From Planctomycetes bacterium UBA1662 (GTDB lineage Bacteria; Planctomycetota; UBA8108): 11,994 bases of DNA. The notes under the pieces are model-generated. The model was not told where the DNA came from. It did not search any database and saw nothing but the letters and a program-made list of their open reading frames with translations. This document shows positions 1 to 7,650 of this stretch, in pieces. Both the position numbers and the translations under genes were made by a program. The stretch lies in NCBI GenBank assembly GCA_002320775.1, contig DCKY01000141.1, positions 1 through 11,994 on the forward strand. The letters are read 5' to 3'. Within the stretch, counting starts at the first letter, position 1. Each line of letters opens with the position of its first letter.

Positions 1-606
1 TTTATTGGCGGAGGAGACCAGGAAATCGACCCTGGCCTTCTCCAGGTCCAGCGCGACGGCTCCGAAGCTGCTCATCGCGTCCACGATGTAGGTCTTGCCG
101 CGCTCATGGACGAGAGCCCCGGTCTCCTCGATCGGATTGATGATCCCGGTGGTCGTTTCACAGTGGACGATGGCTACGGTCGTGATCGAGCCATCCGCAT
201 CGAGGCGGCTGGCAACCGCGTCCGGGTCGGTCTTCGTGTTCTCTCCGCAGCGCAGGGCCTCGCATTCGATTCCCAGCACACCGGCAATCTTCAGCATTCT
301 CTCGCCATAGGCGCCGTTGATGACCACCAGGAGCTTGCCGCCGGGAGGTACCGCTGAGCCGATAACAGATTCCACCCCGAAGGTTCCACTCCCCTGCATG
401 AGCGCGCACTCGTAGCCTTTTTCCCTGGAGAGTCCGGCAAGGCCGAGGAGACGGTTGCGGATGGTTTCTATCGCCGCGATGAAAGCGGTGTCACGCGAGC
501 CAAGATCACGGAGCATGGCCTCCTTGACCGCGGCGCTGGTGGTCAGCGGGCCCGGGGTAAAGAGGAGCTTGTCTTTTTTTTCACCGGCGCGGTCCGGGCT
601 GGTCAT
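1..606 (-). CDS. phnW: 2-aminoethylphosphonate--pyruvate transaminase PhnW (partial, C-terminus outside window)
   Basis: Class V PLP-dependent aminotransferase. It moves the amino group of 2-aminoethylphosphonate to pyruvate, giving phosphonoacetaldehyde and alanine, the first step of AEP breakdown in the cytoplasm. I translated 202 residues from the ATG at 606-604. The near N-terminal motif LLFTPGPLTTS (residues 19-29), then QGSGTFGVES, then HCETTTGIINPIE (about residues 149-161), are hallmarks of PhnW. The stretch DAMSSFG followed by FLVSSANK ends at the window edge; the last residue, Lys202, is the expected Schiff-base lysine. About 160 further residues should lie outside. The gene starts 19 nt after the phnY stop, with a Shine-Dalgarno-like GGAAAGGA (about 618-625) overlapping that stop, so translation is probably coupled. 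Other class V aminotransferases are possible, but the motifs and the phnA/phnY neighbours make PhnW very likely. Confidence 0.93.
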   Translation of the reverse strand, partial: MTSPDRAGEKKDKLLFTPGPLTTSAAVKEAMLRDLGSRDTAFIAAIETIRNRLLGLAGLSREKGYECALMQGSGTFGVESVIGSAVPPGGKLLVVINGAYGERMLKIAGVLGIECEALRCGENTKTDPDAVASRLDADGSITTVAIVHCETTTGIINPIEETGALVHERGKTYIVDAMSSFGAVALDLEKARVDFLVSSANK

Positions 607-625
607 GTTGCTGTCGAGTCCTTTC

Positions 626-2041
626 CTACCACGGCATCGAGAAGGTCTTGACGTAGGTCATTCCCTTCATAGCTTCGATGACGCCCTCCTTCACTCCGAG
701 TCCCGAGTCCTTGACCCCGCCGAAGGGAGAGCACTCGATTCGATAGCCGGGTACCTGGTTGATATTGACAGTCCCTGTCTGGATTCCTTTAACCGCGCGA
801 ATAGCCCGATCCATATCCCGGGTTACGATTCCCGAAGAGAGGCCGTAGGCTGTGGCGTTGGCAAGAGAGATCGCGTCGTCGATATCGCTGACCGACATGA
901 TGGGGGCCAGTGGACCGAACGATTCCTTGACGACCATCTCCGCATCCCGCGGTACATCCGCGATAACCGTGGGGGTCATCAGGGCGCCCTCTCGCGTTCC
1001 TCCCAGGAGCACACGCGCGCCGAGGGCGACTGCATCGTTGACGACCTTTTCGAGGTAGATCGCCGCCTCCTCGTCGATAACCGTTCCAACGCGAGTGTCT
1101 GGATCGTTCGGGTCGCCGTAATTGTATTTGCCAGCCTCTTCGACGAAGCGTTCGGTGAACGTTTCAAGGATCGCCTCATGCACCAGGAGCCGCTTGACCG
1201 CGGTACAGCGCTGCCCCGAGTTTCTAAAGCAGCCCTCGGCGGCAAGGTTGATCGCGAGGTCGAGATCGGCATCCTCCATGATGATCAGGGGTGAATTTCC
1301 TCCGAGTTCGAGCACCAGCTTCTTATAGCCGGCACGCTCGGCGATCATTTTCCCCACCGTCTCTCCTCCGGTGAAACTGACAATCTCGACGCGCGGGTCG
1401 GTGACCAGGGTGTCAGCGACCTCCGAGCTCGGTCCCACCAGGACACTCAACATCCAGCCTGGCAGACCCGCCTCGTAGAGGAGCTCGGTGATCTTGACGG
1501 CGACCAGGGGAGTCTTGCTCGATGGCTTCAGGATGGTAGCTGCACCGCAGGCGATCGCGGGGGCGATCTTGTGCAGAACCTGGTTGAGAGGGTGGTTGAA
1601 CGGGGTGATTGCCGCAACCAGCTTGTGAGGCTCACGGAGGGTGAAGATCTTGCGGGATTTTCCATGCGGAGAAACGTCACAGGAAAAAATCTCCCCATCG
1701 TCCTTCAGCGCCTCCATGGCGGAGAACTGCAGGACGTCGTGTCCGCGCCCGACCTCGTAGGTGGTCTCTTTGAGACAGAGCCCCGATTCCGCTGTGATGA
1801 GCGAAGAGAACTCATCGGCTCTCTCCAGCAGCATGCGGCGCGCCTTGTCGAGAATTTCATAGCGTTGGTAGCGGCTCAGAGTCTCGCCGCCTTGCAGCGC
1901 GGTCTCGATGGCCTCGAGGGTTTCAGCTTTGCCGAGGTTGGCGACGGTGCCGGCCACCTCTCCGTTGTAGGGGTTGTAGACGGGCAGCTTGTCTTCCCGG
2001 TTGACGGCCTGTCCGGCGATATAGCAGGGATAATCGTTCAT
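626..2041 (-). CDS. phnY: Phosphonoacetaldehyde dehydrogenase PhnY (aldehyde dehydrogenase superfamily)
   Basis: NAD(P)-dependent aldehyde dehydrogenase of 471 residues, the usual length for the family. It is expected to oxidise phosphonoacetaldehyde to phosphonoacetate. Seen in the sequence: ITPFNHP with the oxyanion-hole Asn149; the cofactor motif LKPSS (Lys172); SFTGGETVG (222-230), the Rossmann glycine loop; general-base Glu245 in LELGG; catalytic Cys279 in SGQRCTA; and Glu373 in KESFGPLAP. All catalytic residues are present. The start codon overlaps the phnA stop by 4 nt (ATGA), showing translational coupling with phnA, and phnW follows 19 nt downstream. Substrate specificity cannot be read from the motifs alone, since glyceraldehyde-3-phosphate and succinate semialdehyde dehydrogenases look similar. 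The assignment to phosphonoacetaldehyde rests on its place between phnA and phnW. Confidence 0.92.
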   Translation of the reverse strand: MNDYPCYIAGQAVNREDKLPVYNPYNGEVAGTVANLGKAETLEAIETALQGGETLSRYQRYEILDKARRMLLERADEFSSLITAESGLCLKETTYEVGRGHDVLQFSAMEALKDDGEIFSCDVSPHGKSRKIFTLREPHKLVAAITPFNHPLNQVLHKIAPAIACGAATILKPSSKTPLVAVKITELLYEAGLPGWMLSVLVGPSSEVADTLVTDPRVEIVSFTGGETVGKMIAERAGYKKLVLELGGNSPLIIMEDADLDLAINLAAEGCFRNSGQRCTAVKRLLVHEAILETFTERFVEEAGKYNYGDPNDPDTRVGTVIDEEAAIYLEKVVNDAVALGARVLLGGTREGALMTPTVIADVPRDAEMVVKESFGPLAPIMSVSDIDDAISLANATAYGLSSGIVTRDMDRAIRAVKGIQTGTVNINQVPGYRIECSPFGGVKDSGLGVKEGVIEAMKGMTYVKTFSMPW

Positions 2042-3291
2042 ACCTGGATTCCGTTAGTGGTGAATTCGAAGATGTCGAAGTTTCTCAGGTCCCCGGTTCT
2101 CCTGGAATATTCGGCATTAATCTTTTCCGACAATAAAAAGGGAACCATCTCTTCATAGCGCCCTCCGTGAGAGCGTAGTCCCTCCTGGATGGCCGCGAGG
2201 TCATGGTAGTCCGGGGTTCTTCCAATGACGACGTCTCGTCCAGACAATACCACGACATCCCCGATCCTGTCAGCCGGAAGCTCAAGCTTGCGAGCGGCCG
2301 TCGCCCGGTCATACGCCTCGGTGATACCATCGAGCTTGAGCAGCCGGGAGATGATCTCCCCGGCATCGATGCAGTCCGGGAGATGGACGCAGGCCAGCGA
2401 GCCGAGGGCCCCGTGGTGAAGAACATAGGGGTCGGTGATGGGCAGGATGACCTTGATCTCTTCCTTGAGCTCTTCAGAGAGCAGGCTCTCAAGGTAGATG
2501 ACGTTGGGCTCTCCTGCGGTGGTTTGCTTGGAGTTCATTCCATGGTCAGCCGTCGCTCCGACAACGGCCCCCAGGTCAAGCAGCCGCCCAAGCTCGTGGT
2601 CGAGGGCCGCGTAGAAATCAAGGGACTCGGTGTCTTCCGGGGTGAACTTGTGCTGCATATAGTCGGTCAGCGAAAGGTAAAGAAAATCCGCCTTTTCGCG
2701 TTCGATGAGGGCAGCGCCCGCCTTGAGAACAAAGAGGCTGGCGGCGGCGCTGTAGATCTCCGGGGCCGGTTCGCCAACCAGCTCCTCGACTCCTGAGATC
2801 CCATGGGTACCCTCGCTGGCCTGGTCGGCCTTTTCGGCGGAGAAGGCGATGCCATCGAGCTCGTGAGAGAGGATGTCCCGGAGCTTTTCCTTCGCCGTAA
2901 CCATCGCCACCTTCCGGCCGGCCTGTGCCGCGGCCGCAAGGATCGTTCCGCAGCGCAGGTAGGATGGCGAGTTCATCATCACCTCCTCTCCCGTTTCCGG
3001 GTCGAGGAAGAAGTTGCCGCTGATCCCATGAACAGCCGGCGGCACCCCGGTGGTGATCGAGGAGTTGTTTACGTTGGTGAAGGAGGGAAGGGCGCCGCGG
3101 GCCATGGCCCGGAAGGAGCCTTCCTCGAGCAGTCTGGCCAGCCTGGGCATCCGGCCGAGGGCGAGGGAGGTGTCGAGGTATTCATCCGCGCACCCATCGA
3201 TGCAGATAACGGCTACTGGCCGCGCGGGCGGGCGGTAGGTCCTGTCGTTGACGGTAAATTCCTTCGTGGCGGGCGGCATGGGGGCCTTCAT
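2038..3291 (-). CDS. phnA: Phosphonoacetate hydrolase PhnA
   Basis: Alkaline-phosphatase-superfamily metallohydrolase, 417 residues from the chosen start. It cleaves the C-P bond of phosphonoacetate to give acetate and phosphate, the last step of the PhnW-PhnY-PhnA route. The full set of expected zinc ligands and nucleophile is visible: Asp32 (ICIDGC), nucleophile Thr72 (PSFTNVNN), Asp210 and His214 (LTDYMQHK), Asp249-His250 (ADHGMN) and His375 (RSHGGRYEE). The reading frame stays open up to an ATG at 3408, but those 39 extra residues (MFPMGFDRLF...) have no family character and cover the presumed promoter and leader. I therefore start at the ATG 3291. A second ATG at 3279 is preceded by AAGG and is also possible. 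First gene of the minus-strand operon; its stop overlaps the phnY start. This protein is distinct from the unrelated zinc-ribbon protein also called PhnA in E. coli. Confidence 0.93.
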   Translation of the reverse strand: MKAPMPPATKEFTVNDRTYRPPARPVAVICIDGCADEYLDTSLALGRMPRLARLLEEGSFRAMARGALPSFTNVNNSSITTGVPPAVHGISGNFFLDPETGEEVMMNSPSYLRCGTILAAAAQAGRKVAMVTAKEKLRDILSHELDGIAFSAEKADQASEGTHGISGVEELVGEPAPEIYSAAASLFVLKAGAALIEREKADFLYLSLTDYMQHKFTPEDTESLDFYAALDHELGRLLDLGAVVGATADHGMNSKQTTAGEPNVIYLESLLSEELKEEIKVILPITDPYVLHHGALGSLACVHLPDCIDAGEIISRLLKLDGITEAYDRATAARKLELPADRIGDVVVLSGRDVVIGRTPDYHDLAAIQEGLRSHGGRYEEMVPFLLSEKINAEYSRRTGDLRNFDIFEFTTNGIQV

Positions 3292-3316
3292 TTCTGTTTT
3301 CTGGGTCCAGTGTGCC

Positions 3317-3330
3317 GGCTCAAATGAGCC
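3317..3330. promoter_or_regulatory. 14-bp dyad in the phnA leader, operator-like
   Basis: GGCTCAAATGAGCC is a palindrome of two 6-bp arms around an AA/TT centre. It lies 26 bp upstream of the chosen phnA start and just downstream of the candidate promoter, a place typical for a repressor site or an RNA leader hairpin. No regulator gene for the phn operon is visible in this window. Confidence 0.25.
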
Positions 3331-3350
3331 GCAATACCGGGCTGAGGATA

Positions 3351-3380
3351 GATATACAAGGGATCTATTTCCAGCGTGAA
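3351..3380 (-). promoter_or_regulatory. Candidate promoter of the phnA-phnY-phnW operon
   Basis: On the minus strand TTCACG (3380-3375, 4 of 6 to the sigma-70 -35 box) is followed after 18 nt by TATATC (3356-3351, 4 of 6 to the -10 box). Transcription would begin near 3345, leaving a leader of about 50 nt before the phnA start at 3291. This is a pattern match only; the housekeeping promoter consensus of this organism is unknown. Confidence 0.25.
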
Positions 3381-3585
3381 ACAGACGGTCGAAGCCCATA
3401 GGGAACAATAAGGTCTGAAAAATAAGATCAGGGTCAAGAAGCCGGGGTCGCCTTGGCGAAGAACCCTATAGGGACGAAGAACCCCGATGAGGTTTTAGAG
3501 CGACTTTCTTGAGAGGCTGTTGGGGCGGCTCCTCCCGATTCCGGTGCCGGAGGAAGATGTTCAATTCAGGAGCAGGAGATCAGAA

Positions 3586-4539
3586 ATGACATTCTCACGA
3601 GACAGCCTCCGGGTTATCGCGGCTTCCGTTCTGCTCCCGGCGTTTCTGCTGGCCAGTTCCTGCGATCGTCCCGCCCCCCGGGAGGGAGAGGCCGGCAAGG
3701 TCCTGGCCCGGGTTGGCGCCGAGGCGGTTACGGTCGATGAGTTCAAGGAGGCGCTCGCCAGGGGTACGGAGAAATACCCCAGGATCTATTCCGGCGACCG
3801 TAAGAGTGAAAGGCTTCTTCGTCACCTGGTTGATGAGGAGGCGCTTTTCGCCCAGGCGCTGGAGGATGGCTATGACAAGAACCCAGTGGTAGCTGGCGAG
3901 TTGCGCAGGCTGGTCGTGGGCGAATATCTCAAGAAGAACCTTATGCCGCTTCTTGATGGGGTGAAGGTGACTGACGAGGAGGTGTCGAAACACTACAGGG
4001 AGAACCTGGAGAGGTACCGGACCCATGAGCTCGTGAGGGCGGCGGTGATCTCGTTCAGGGTCCCTTCCGGAACGGACGAGGCCGGCAGAAGCGCGCTCTT
4101 CGAGAAGGCCGCCTCTGTCCTTAAGGAGGCTCGAGGCCTTCCCGGCAGAGTTGCGGGCTTTGGTGAACTTGCGGCCAGGCATTCTGATGATTCGAAGACC
4201 AGGGTGGCCGGCGGGGATATCGGCTGGATCGTCAGGTCATCGAAGGGCTCGGGTCTCAACCCGGACCTTCGCGCTGAGATTATTCAACTCCAGAAGCCAG
4301 GGGATTTGTCCGCGGTGATTGAAACGGAGAAGGCCTTTTATCTCGCGAAGATGATGGAGCTCAGGCCCGCTCGACAGCGGCCTCTCTCGGAGGTGCGCTC
4401 CGCGGTCCACGCGATGCTGCTCAATGCCGCCAGGGATGGGGCTCAGGAAAAGTTCTATCGCGAATTGAGAGCCCGCCGGAAAGTTTCCATCAATCTCGAG
4501 CTGCTGGAAAAGCTGGAGAGGCCGCCCGCCGCGGATTAG
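3586..4539 (+). CDS. Parvulin-type peptidyl-prolyl cis-trans isomerase lipoprotein (SurA/PrsA-like)
   Basis: Predicted envelope-anchored folding chaperone that isomerises prolyl bonds in exported proteins. From the ATG at 3586 the protein is 317 residues. An AGGAG Shine-Dalgarno at 3574-3578 lies 7 nt upstream of this ATG, which decides the start over an earlier in-frame ATG at 3520. The N-terminus is a lipoprotein signal: Arg5/Arg9, a hydrophobic stretch at about 10-23, and a lipobox-like LASSC with lipidation cysteine Cys26. Residues 38-145 resemble the helical SurA N-domain. Residues 148-258 carry the rotamase domain: HELVRAAVISFRV, then FGELAARHSDD (192-202) and GGDIGWI (209-215), the conserved parvulin segments. 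A charged tail follows. The gene converges on the ROK kinase with a 4-bp overlap of the 3' ends. Client proteins are unknown. Confidence 0.88.
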   Translation: MTFSRDSLRVIAASVLLPAFLLASSCDRPAPREGEAGKVLARVGAEAVTVDEFKEALARGTEKYPRIYSGDRKSERLLRHLVDEEALFAQALEDGYDKNPVVAGELRRLVVGEYLKKNLMPLLDGVKVTDEEVSKHYRENLERYRTHELVRAAVISFRVPSGTDEAGRSALFEKAASVLKEARGLPGRVAGFGELAARHSDDSKTRVAGGDIGWIVRSSKGSGLNPDLRAEIIQLQKPGDLSAVIETEKAFYLAKMMELRPARQRPLSEVRSAVHAMLLNAARDGAQEKFYRELRARRKVSINLELLEKLERPPAAD

Positions 4540-5549
4540 AACCGGGTCTCGCCGGCGGAGGGCCCCCCGTGGCCACCCGGCGGCTTGCCGCTGAAGAGAC
4601 CTTCACCGTGATAGGCCGCGCTGAGCGATGCGTAGAGCCCGATCTCTTCGTCTAGCGCAGCGGGGATGATTCGGCAACAGGCGAGAGCCTCTTTCCGAGC
4701 CTCCCGTTCGAGAGCGCGCTCCATCGCGGGCCGCAGGAATTTTTCGCAGCGAGTGAAGATGGATCCGATGACGACCAGCTCGGGATTGAGGATGTCGATC
4801 ACCATGGCCAGCCCCTGGCCGAGGTGGTCGCCGGAGATGTCGAGTATCTCGAGGCAGAGAGGGTCTCCGGAGCGCGCACCGCGGCCCACATCGCGGGCAG
4901 AGAGAGCTCCATCTTGGAGGCAGGTTTCTTCGGTCCAGGCCGCCCGTCTGTCGCCGGCGAGCTGCTCGATGCCGCCGCCGGAGCAGAACCCCTCGAAGCT
5001 GCCGGCCTTGCCGCAGCCGAGAGGGCCGTCCGGCGAGAGCCGGATGTGCCCTATCTCGCCGGCGTAGTTCGAGGAGCCCCTGTAGAGCTCTCCGTTGAGG
5101 ATCAGTCCTGCCCCAAGGCCGGTTCCGAAGGTGAGGAAGAGCAGGTTCCGGACGGGCTCGTTTTTCCCTGCGCCAAAGTGATACTCGGCCAGGGCACCTG
5201 CATTGGCATCGTTTTCGAGGTGAATGGCCGCGCGGGGAAAGGCCTCGCTGAAAAGGTTCACGATGGGGACGTCGCGCCAGCCGGGGAGGTTGGCAGGCTC
5301 CTGGATCAGGCCGGCAGCCCGGTCCATCGGCGAACCGCAGGAGATGCCTACAGCCTCTGGGCCGGGGTCGCCCGCCGCCCGGGCCTGCCTGCCGGCCTCC
5401 TCCAGCAGCAGGCCAACGGTTTCTTTCCAGCCGTGCGCGCCCTTACCGGTCGTGAAGGATGCGGATGCAAGCAGCCGGCCCTGCCGGTCCGCAGTGCAGA
5501 CCGCGCAGGTCGTACCGCCGATATCTATTCCAAGGTAAGTTTCAGCCAT
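4536..5549 (-). CDS. ROK-family sugar kinase (glucokinase-like) with altered zinc motif
   Basis: Cytoplasmic kinase of 337 residues that is expected to phosphorylate a hexose or aminosugar with ATP. Seen: the phosphate-binding loop DIGGTT (residues 9-14); ENDANAGALAEY (112-123), which contains the catalytic Asp114; FGTGLGAGL (141-149); and GEIGH with Glu165 and His168. The zinc motif of typical ROK kinases (CxCGxxGC) here reads LGCGKAGS (177-184), so only the middle cysteine remains. His168 is kept, and an extra cysteine follows at 189 (FCSGGGI). There is no N-terminal helix-turn-helix, so this is a kinase rather than a NagC/Mlc-type repressor. The substrate cannot be told. It starts at 5549 and is divergent from the aminopeptidase gene. 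The 3' end overlaps the PPIase gene by 4 bp. Confidence 0.88.
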   Translation of the reverse strand: MAETYLGIDIGGTTCAVCTADRQGRLLASASFTTGKGAHGWKETVGLLLEEAGRQARAAGDPGPEAVGISCGSPMDRAAGLIQEPANLPGWRDVPIVNLFSEAFPRAAIHLENDANAGALAEYHFGAGKNEPVRNLLFLTFGTGLGAGLILNGELYRGSSNYAGEIGHIRLSPDGPLGCGKAGSFEGFCSGGGIEQLAGDRRAAWTEETCLQDGALSARDVGRGARSGDPLCLEILDISGDHLGQGLAMVIDILNPELVVIGSIFTRCEKFLRPAMERALEREARKEALACCRIIPAALDEEIGLYASLSAAYHGEGLFSGKPPGGHGGPSAGETRF

Positions 5550-5570
5550 ACCTCTATTCCCGTGACCGCA

Positions 5571-5599
5571 TTGGTCTTCTTCCGCGTGTTCAGTATAGT
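5571..5599 (+). promoter_or_regulatory. Candidate promoter of the aminopeptidase gene
   Basis: TTGGTC (5571-5576), a 17-nt spacer and TATAGT (5594-5599, 5 of 6 to the -10 consensus). The start of transcription would be near 5606, giving a leader of about 90 nt before the ATG at 5697. The opposite strand has TATACT at 5597-5592, a possible -10 box for the divergent ROK gene but without a good -35 box. Confidence 0.33.
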
Positions 5600-5608
5600 G
5601 TCACTCTA
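5594..5608. promoter_or_regulatory. Near-palindromic dyad over the divergent -10 boxes
   Basis: TATAGTGTCACTCTA is a 7-1-7 dyad with one mismatched pair and a perfect AGTG-T-CACT core. It covers the -10 candidate for the plus strand and overlaps the one for the minus strand, so a bound protein could control both genes. The regulator is unknown. Confidence 0.3.
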
Positions 5609-5696
5609 TGGTAAGGATCCGCGGGCCGGACCCTCGATGTGCGTCACGACAGGGTAGCAACTGGCGCGGCAAGAGTTTATTGGTAAAGGGCGACGA

Positions 5697-7646
5697 ATGA
5701 ATTTCTCGACTACCTCGCAGGCCGGGATGGGCGCGCCGAAACGGTTCGTTCAGGGGCGCCTGCCCGGGCTGTTTCTTTTGATCTGCGGTCTCGTGTTTGC
5801 TTCAGGATGCGCCGGCCGCCAGCCCACGGGCCCGGCGGGCTTCCCGGTGAAAGACCCGCACTCTTTCTCGAGGCCCGCGGAGGTCTCCGTTACCCACCTT
5901 ACCCTGCTCCTTGATGTCGATTTTGAAACCAGGACGATCAAGGGAGAGGCCGCCTGGCGGATCAGGAACCCGGGCGGTGTTCGCGAGCTGTGGCTCGATA
6001 CCCGGGGGCTGACGATCAGGCGGGTTCAGCTTTTCGAGGATGGCCGCATCTCCGAGGGGAGCTTCTCACTTGGAGAGCGGAAGCCGCTCCTGGGCCAGTC
6101 GCTGCTCGTGCGTATCGAGCCGGGGACGAAAGAGGTGCTGATAGCGTATGAGACCACGGGAGAGGCGGATGCCTTGCAGTGGCTTGCTGCCCGGCAGACC
6201 GCCGGTAAGAAGGAGCCCTTTCTCTTTACCCAATCGCAGGCGATCCTGGCGCGGACCTGGCTTCCCTGCCAGGACACCCCGGCGGTCAGGTTCACATATA
6301 CCGCCGCGGTTGAGGTTCCCGGTTCGCTTTCGGCGGTGATGAGCGCCGGCCGGAAAGGGGACCCAAAAGAGCTGCCGGGCGGAAGAAAACGTTTTCTCTT
6401 TGAGATGCCCCAGGCCATCCCGTCATACCTGATGGCCCTGGCGGTCGGTGACCTCGGATTCCGGCCTCTTGGCAGGCGCTCCGGCGTTTATGCCGAGCCG
6501 GCTGTGGTCGAGAGCGCGGCCTGGGAGTTTGCTGATACCGAGAAGATGATGGAGGCCTGTGAAGAGCTCTTCGGGCCTTACCGCTGGGGACGCTACGATA
6601 TCCTCGTGCTGCCGCCGAGCTTTCCCTTTGGCGGCATGGAAAACCCCCGGCTCACCTTCGCGACGCCTACCATCCTGGCGGGAGATCGTTCGCTGGTCGC
6701 TCTCGTCGCTCACGAGCTGGCCCACTCCTGGTCCGGGAACCTGGTTACCAACGCCACCTGGGATGACTTCTGGCTCAACGAAGGCTTTACGGTCTACCTG
6801 GAGCACCGGATCATGGAGCGGCTCTACGGCAAAGAATACGATGAGATGCTGGCCCGCCTGGGCCTCGATGAGCTCAGCGAGACGATCCAGGAGCTGCTTG
6901 AAGATCACCCTGCGGATACGCATCTGAAGCTGGATCTGGACGGCCGTGATCCCGATGATGGCATGACGGATGTCGCCTACGAGAAGGGTTACTTTTTTTT
7001 GAGGATGCTGGAGGACGCCTTTGGCCGTGAGCGCTGGGATATCTTTCTGCGCTCCTATTTCGACCGGTTTTCCTTTCAGCCCATGACCACTGAAGGCTTC
7101 CTGGCTTTTCTCGACAAGGGTCTGCTGGCGGGTGATCGGACCCTGGCGAAGAAGCTGAGGATTGATGAATGGGTCTACGGCCCGGGCCTGCCAGCCAACC
7201 TTCCCCTGGTGCGTTCGGAGGCGCTCAAGAAGACGGCCGCGGCCGCAGGGTATTTCGCCGCCGGCCTTGGGGCTGAGGCTCTGAAGACCGACGGCTGGAC
7301 AACGCACGAGTGGCTCCACTTCCTGCGCCACCTTCCAGCCGGCCTGGCGGCTGACCGCCTGGGCGACCTGGACCGGGTGTTCGGGCTTACCGCGTCGAAG
7401 AATTCGGAGATTCTCTGCCAGTGGTTCCTGGCGGCTCTCCCCGCCGGCTACAGTCCGGTGATGAAGCCGCTCGAATCTTTTCTCGTCAATGTCGGCAGGC
7501 GAAAGTTTCTCAGTCCGCTCTACAGGGAGCTGGCTAAGACTCCCGGCGGTCTCAAGCGGGCCCGGGAGATCTACGCCCGGGCCCGTCCGGGTTACCACCC
7601 GGTGGCGATCGGGACTCTCGATGAAATCCTGGGCTGGAAGGACTGA
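5697..7646 (+). CDS. M1-family aminopeptidase lipoprotein, leukotriene-A4-hydrolase-like
   Basis: Zinc aminopeptidase of 649 residues, envelope-anchored. The signal peptide has a basic start, a hydrophobic core at about 22-35 and a lipobox-like FASGC with Cys38. The M1 N-terminal beta domain follows, including TQSQAILARTWLPCQDTP (178-195), very like LTA4 hydrolase. The active site has GGMEN (312-316), HELAHSW (zinc ligands His339 and His343, base Glu340) and the third ligand Glu362 in WLNEGFTVYLE. Proton donor Tyr428 lies in AYEKG. The helical C-terminal domain ends with VGRRKFLSPLYREL, matching the LTA4H segment that holds Arg563 and Lys565 (here Arg601, Lys603). It likely removes N-terminal residues from peptides outside the inner membrane; epoxide hydrolase activity is not implied. 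AAAGGG precedes the ATG. It converges with the lyase gene, with 4 bp between stops. Confidence 0.93.
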   Translation: MNFSTTSQAGMGAPKRFVQGRLPGLFLLICGLVFASGCAGRQPTGPAGFPVKDPHSFSRPAEVSVTHLTLLLDVDFETRTIKGEAAWRIRNPGGVRELWLDTRGLTIRRVQLFEDGRISEGSFSLGERKPLLGQSLLVRIEPGTKEVLIAYETTGEADALQWLAARQTAGKKEPFLFTQSQAILARTWLPCQDTPAVRFTYTAAVEVPGSLSAVMSAGRKGDPKELPGGRKRFLFEMPQAIPSYLMALAVGDLGFRPLGRRSGVYAEPAVVESAAWEFADTEKMMEACEELFGPYRWGRYDILVLPPSFPFGGMENPRLTFATPTILAGDRSLVALVAHELAHSWSGNLVTNATWDDFWLNEGFTVYLEHRIMERLYGKEYDEMLARLGLDELSETIQELLEDHPADTHLKLDLDGRDPDDGMTDVAYEKGYFFLRMLEDAFGRERWDIFLRSYFDRFSFQPMTTEGFLAFLDKGLLAGDRTLAKKLRIDEWVYGPGLPANLPLVRSEALKKTAAAAGYFAAGLGAEALKTDGWTTHEWLHFLRHLPAGLAADRLGDLDRVFGLTASKNSEILCQWFLAALPAGYSPVMKPLESFLVNVGRRKFLSPLYRELAKTPGGLKRAREIYARARPGYHPVAIGTLDEILGWKD

Positions 7647-7650
7647 ACGC

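Larger units (their letters stand above)
3292..3585. other. Divergent intergenic region between phnA and the PPIase gene
   Basis: About 294 bp with no convincing gene. It holds the phnA leader, a candidate minus-strand promoter, a 14-bp dyad, and a cluster of short repeats: CGAAGAACCC occurs at 3457-3466 and again at 3475-3484, with the 10-bp palindrome CCCTATAGGG (3464-3473) between and overlapping them. The open frame running through 3292-3408 in the phnA frame, and the one through 3520-3585 in the PPIase frame, are read as non-coding leader. No RNA gene was recognised. Confidence 0.6.

Noticed and set aside
455..1294. 279-codon open frame on the plus strand
   Set aside because: It is antisense to phnY and phnW, both supported by motifs.
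3292..3408. N-terminal extension of PhnA up to the ATG at 3408
   Set aside because: The extra 39 residues have no resemblance to the family, PhnA proteins are about 410-420 residues long, and the region contains promoter-like and dyad sequences.
4536..5549. ROK transcriptional repressor (NagC/Mlc type)
   Set aside because: There is no N-terminal helix-turn-helix; the protein begins directly with the kinase phosphate loop.
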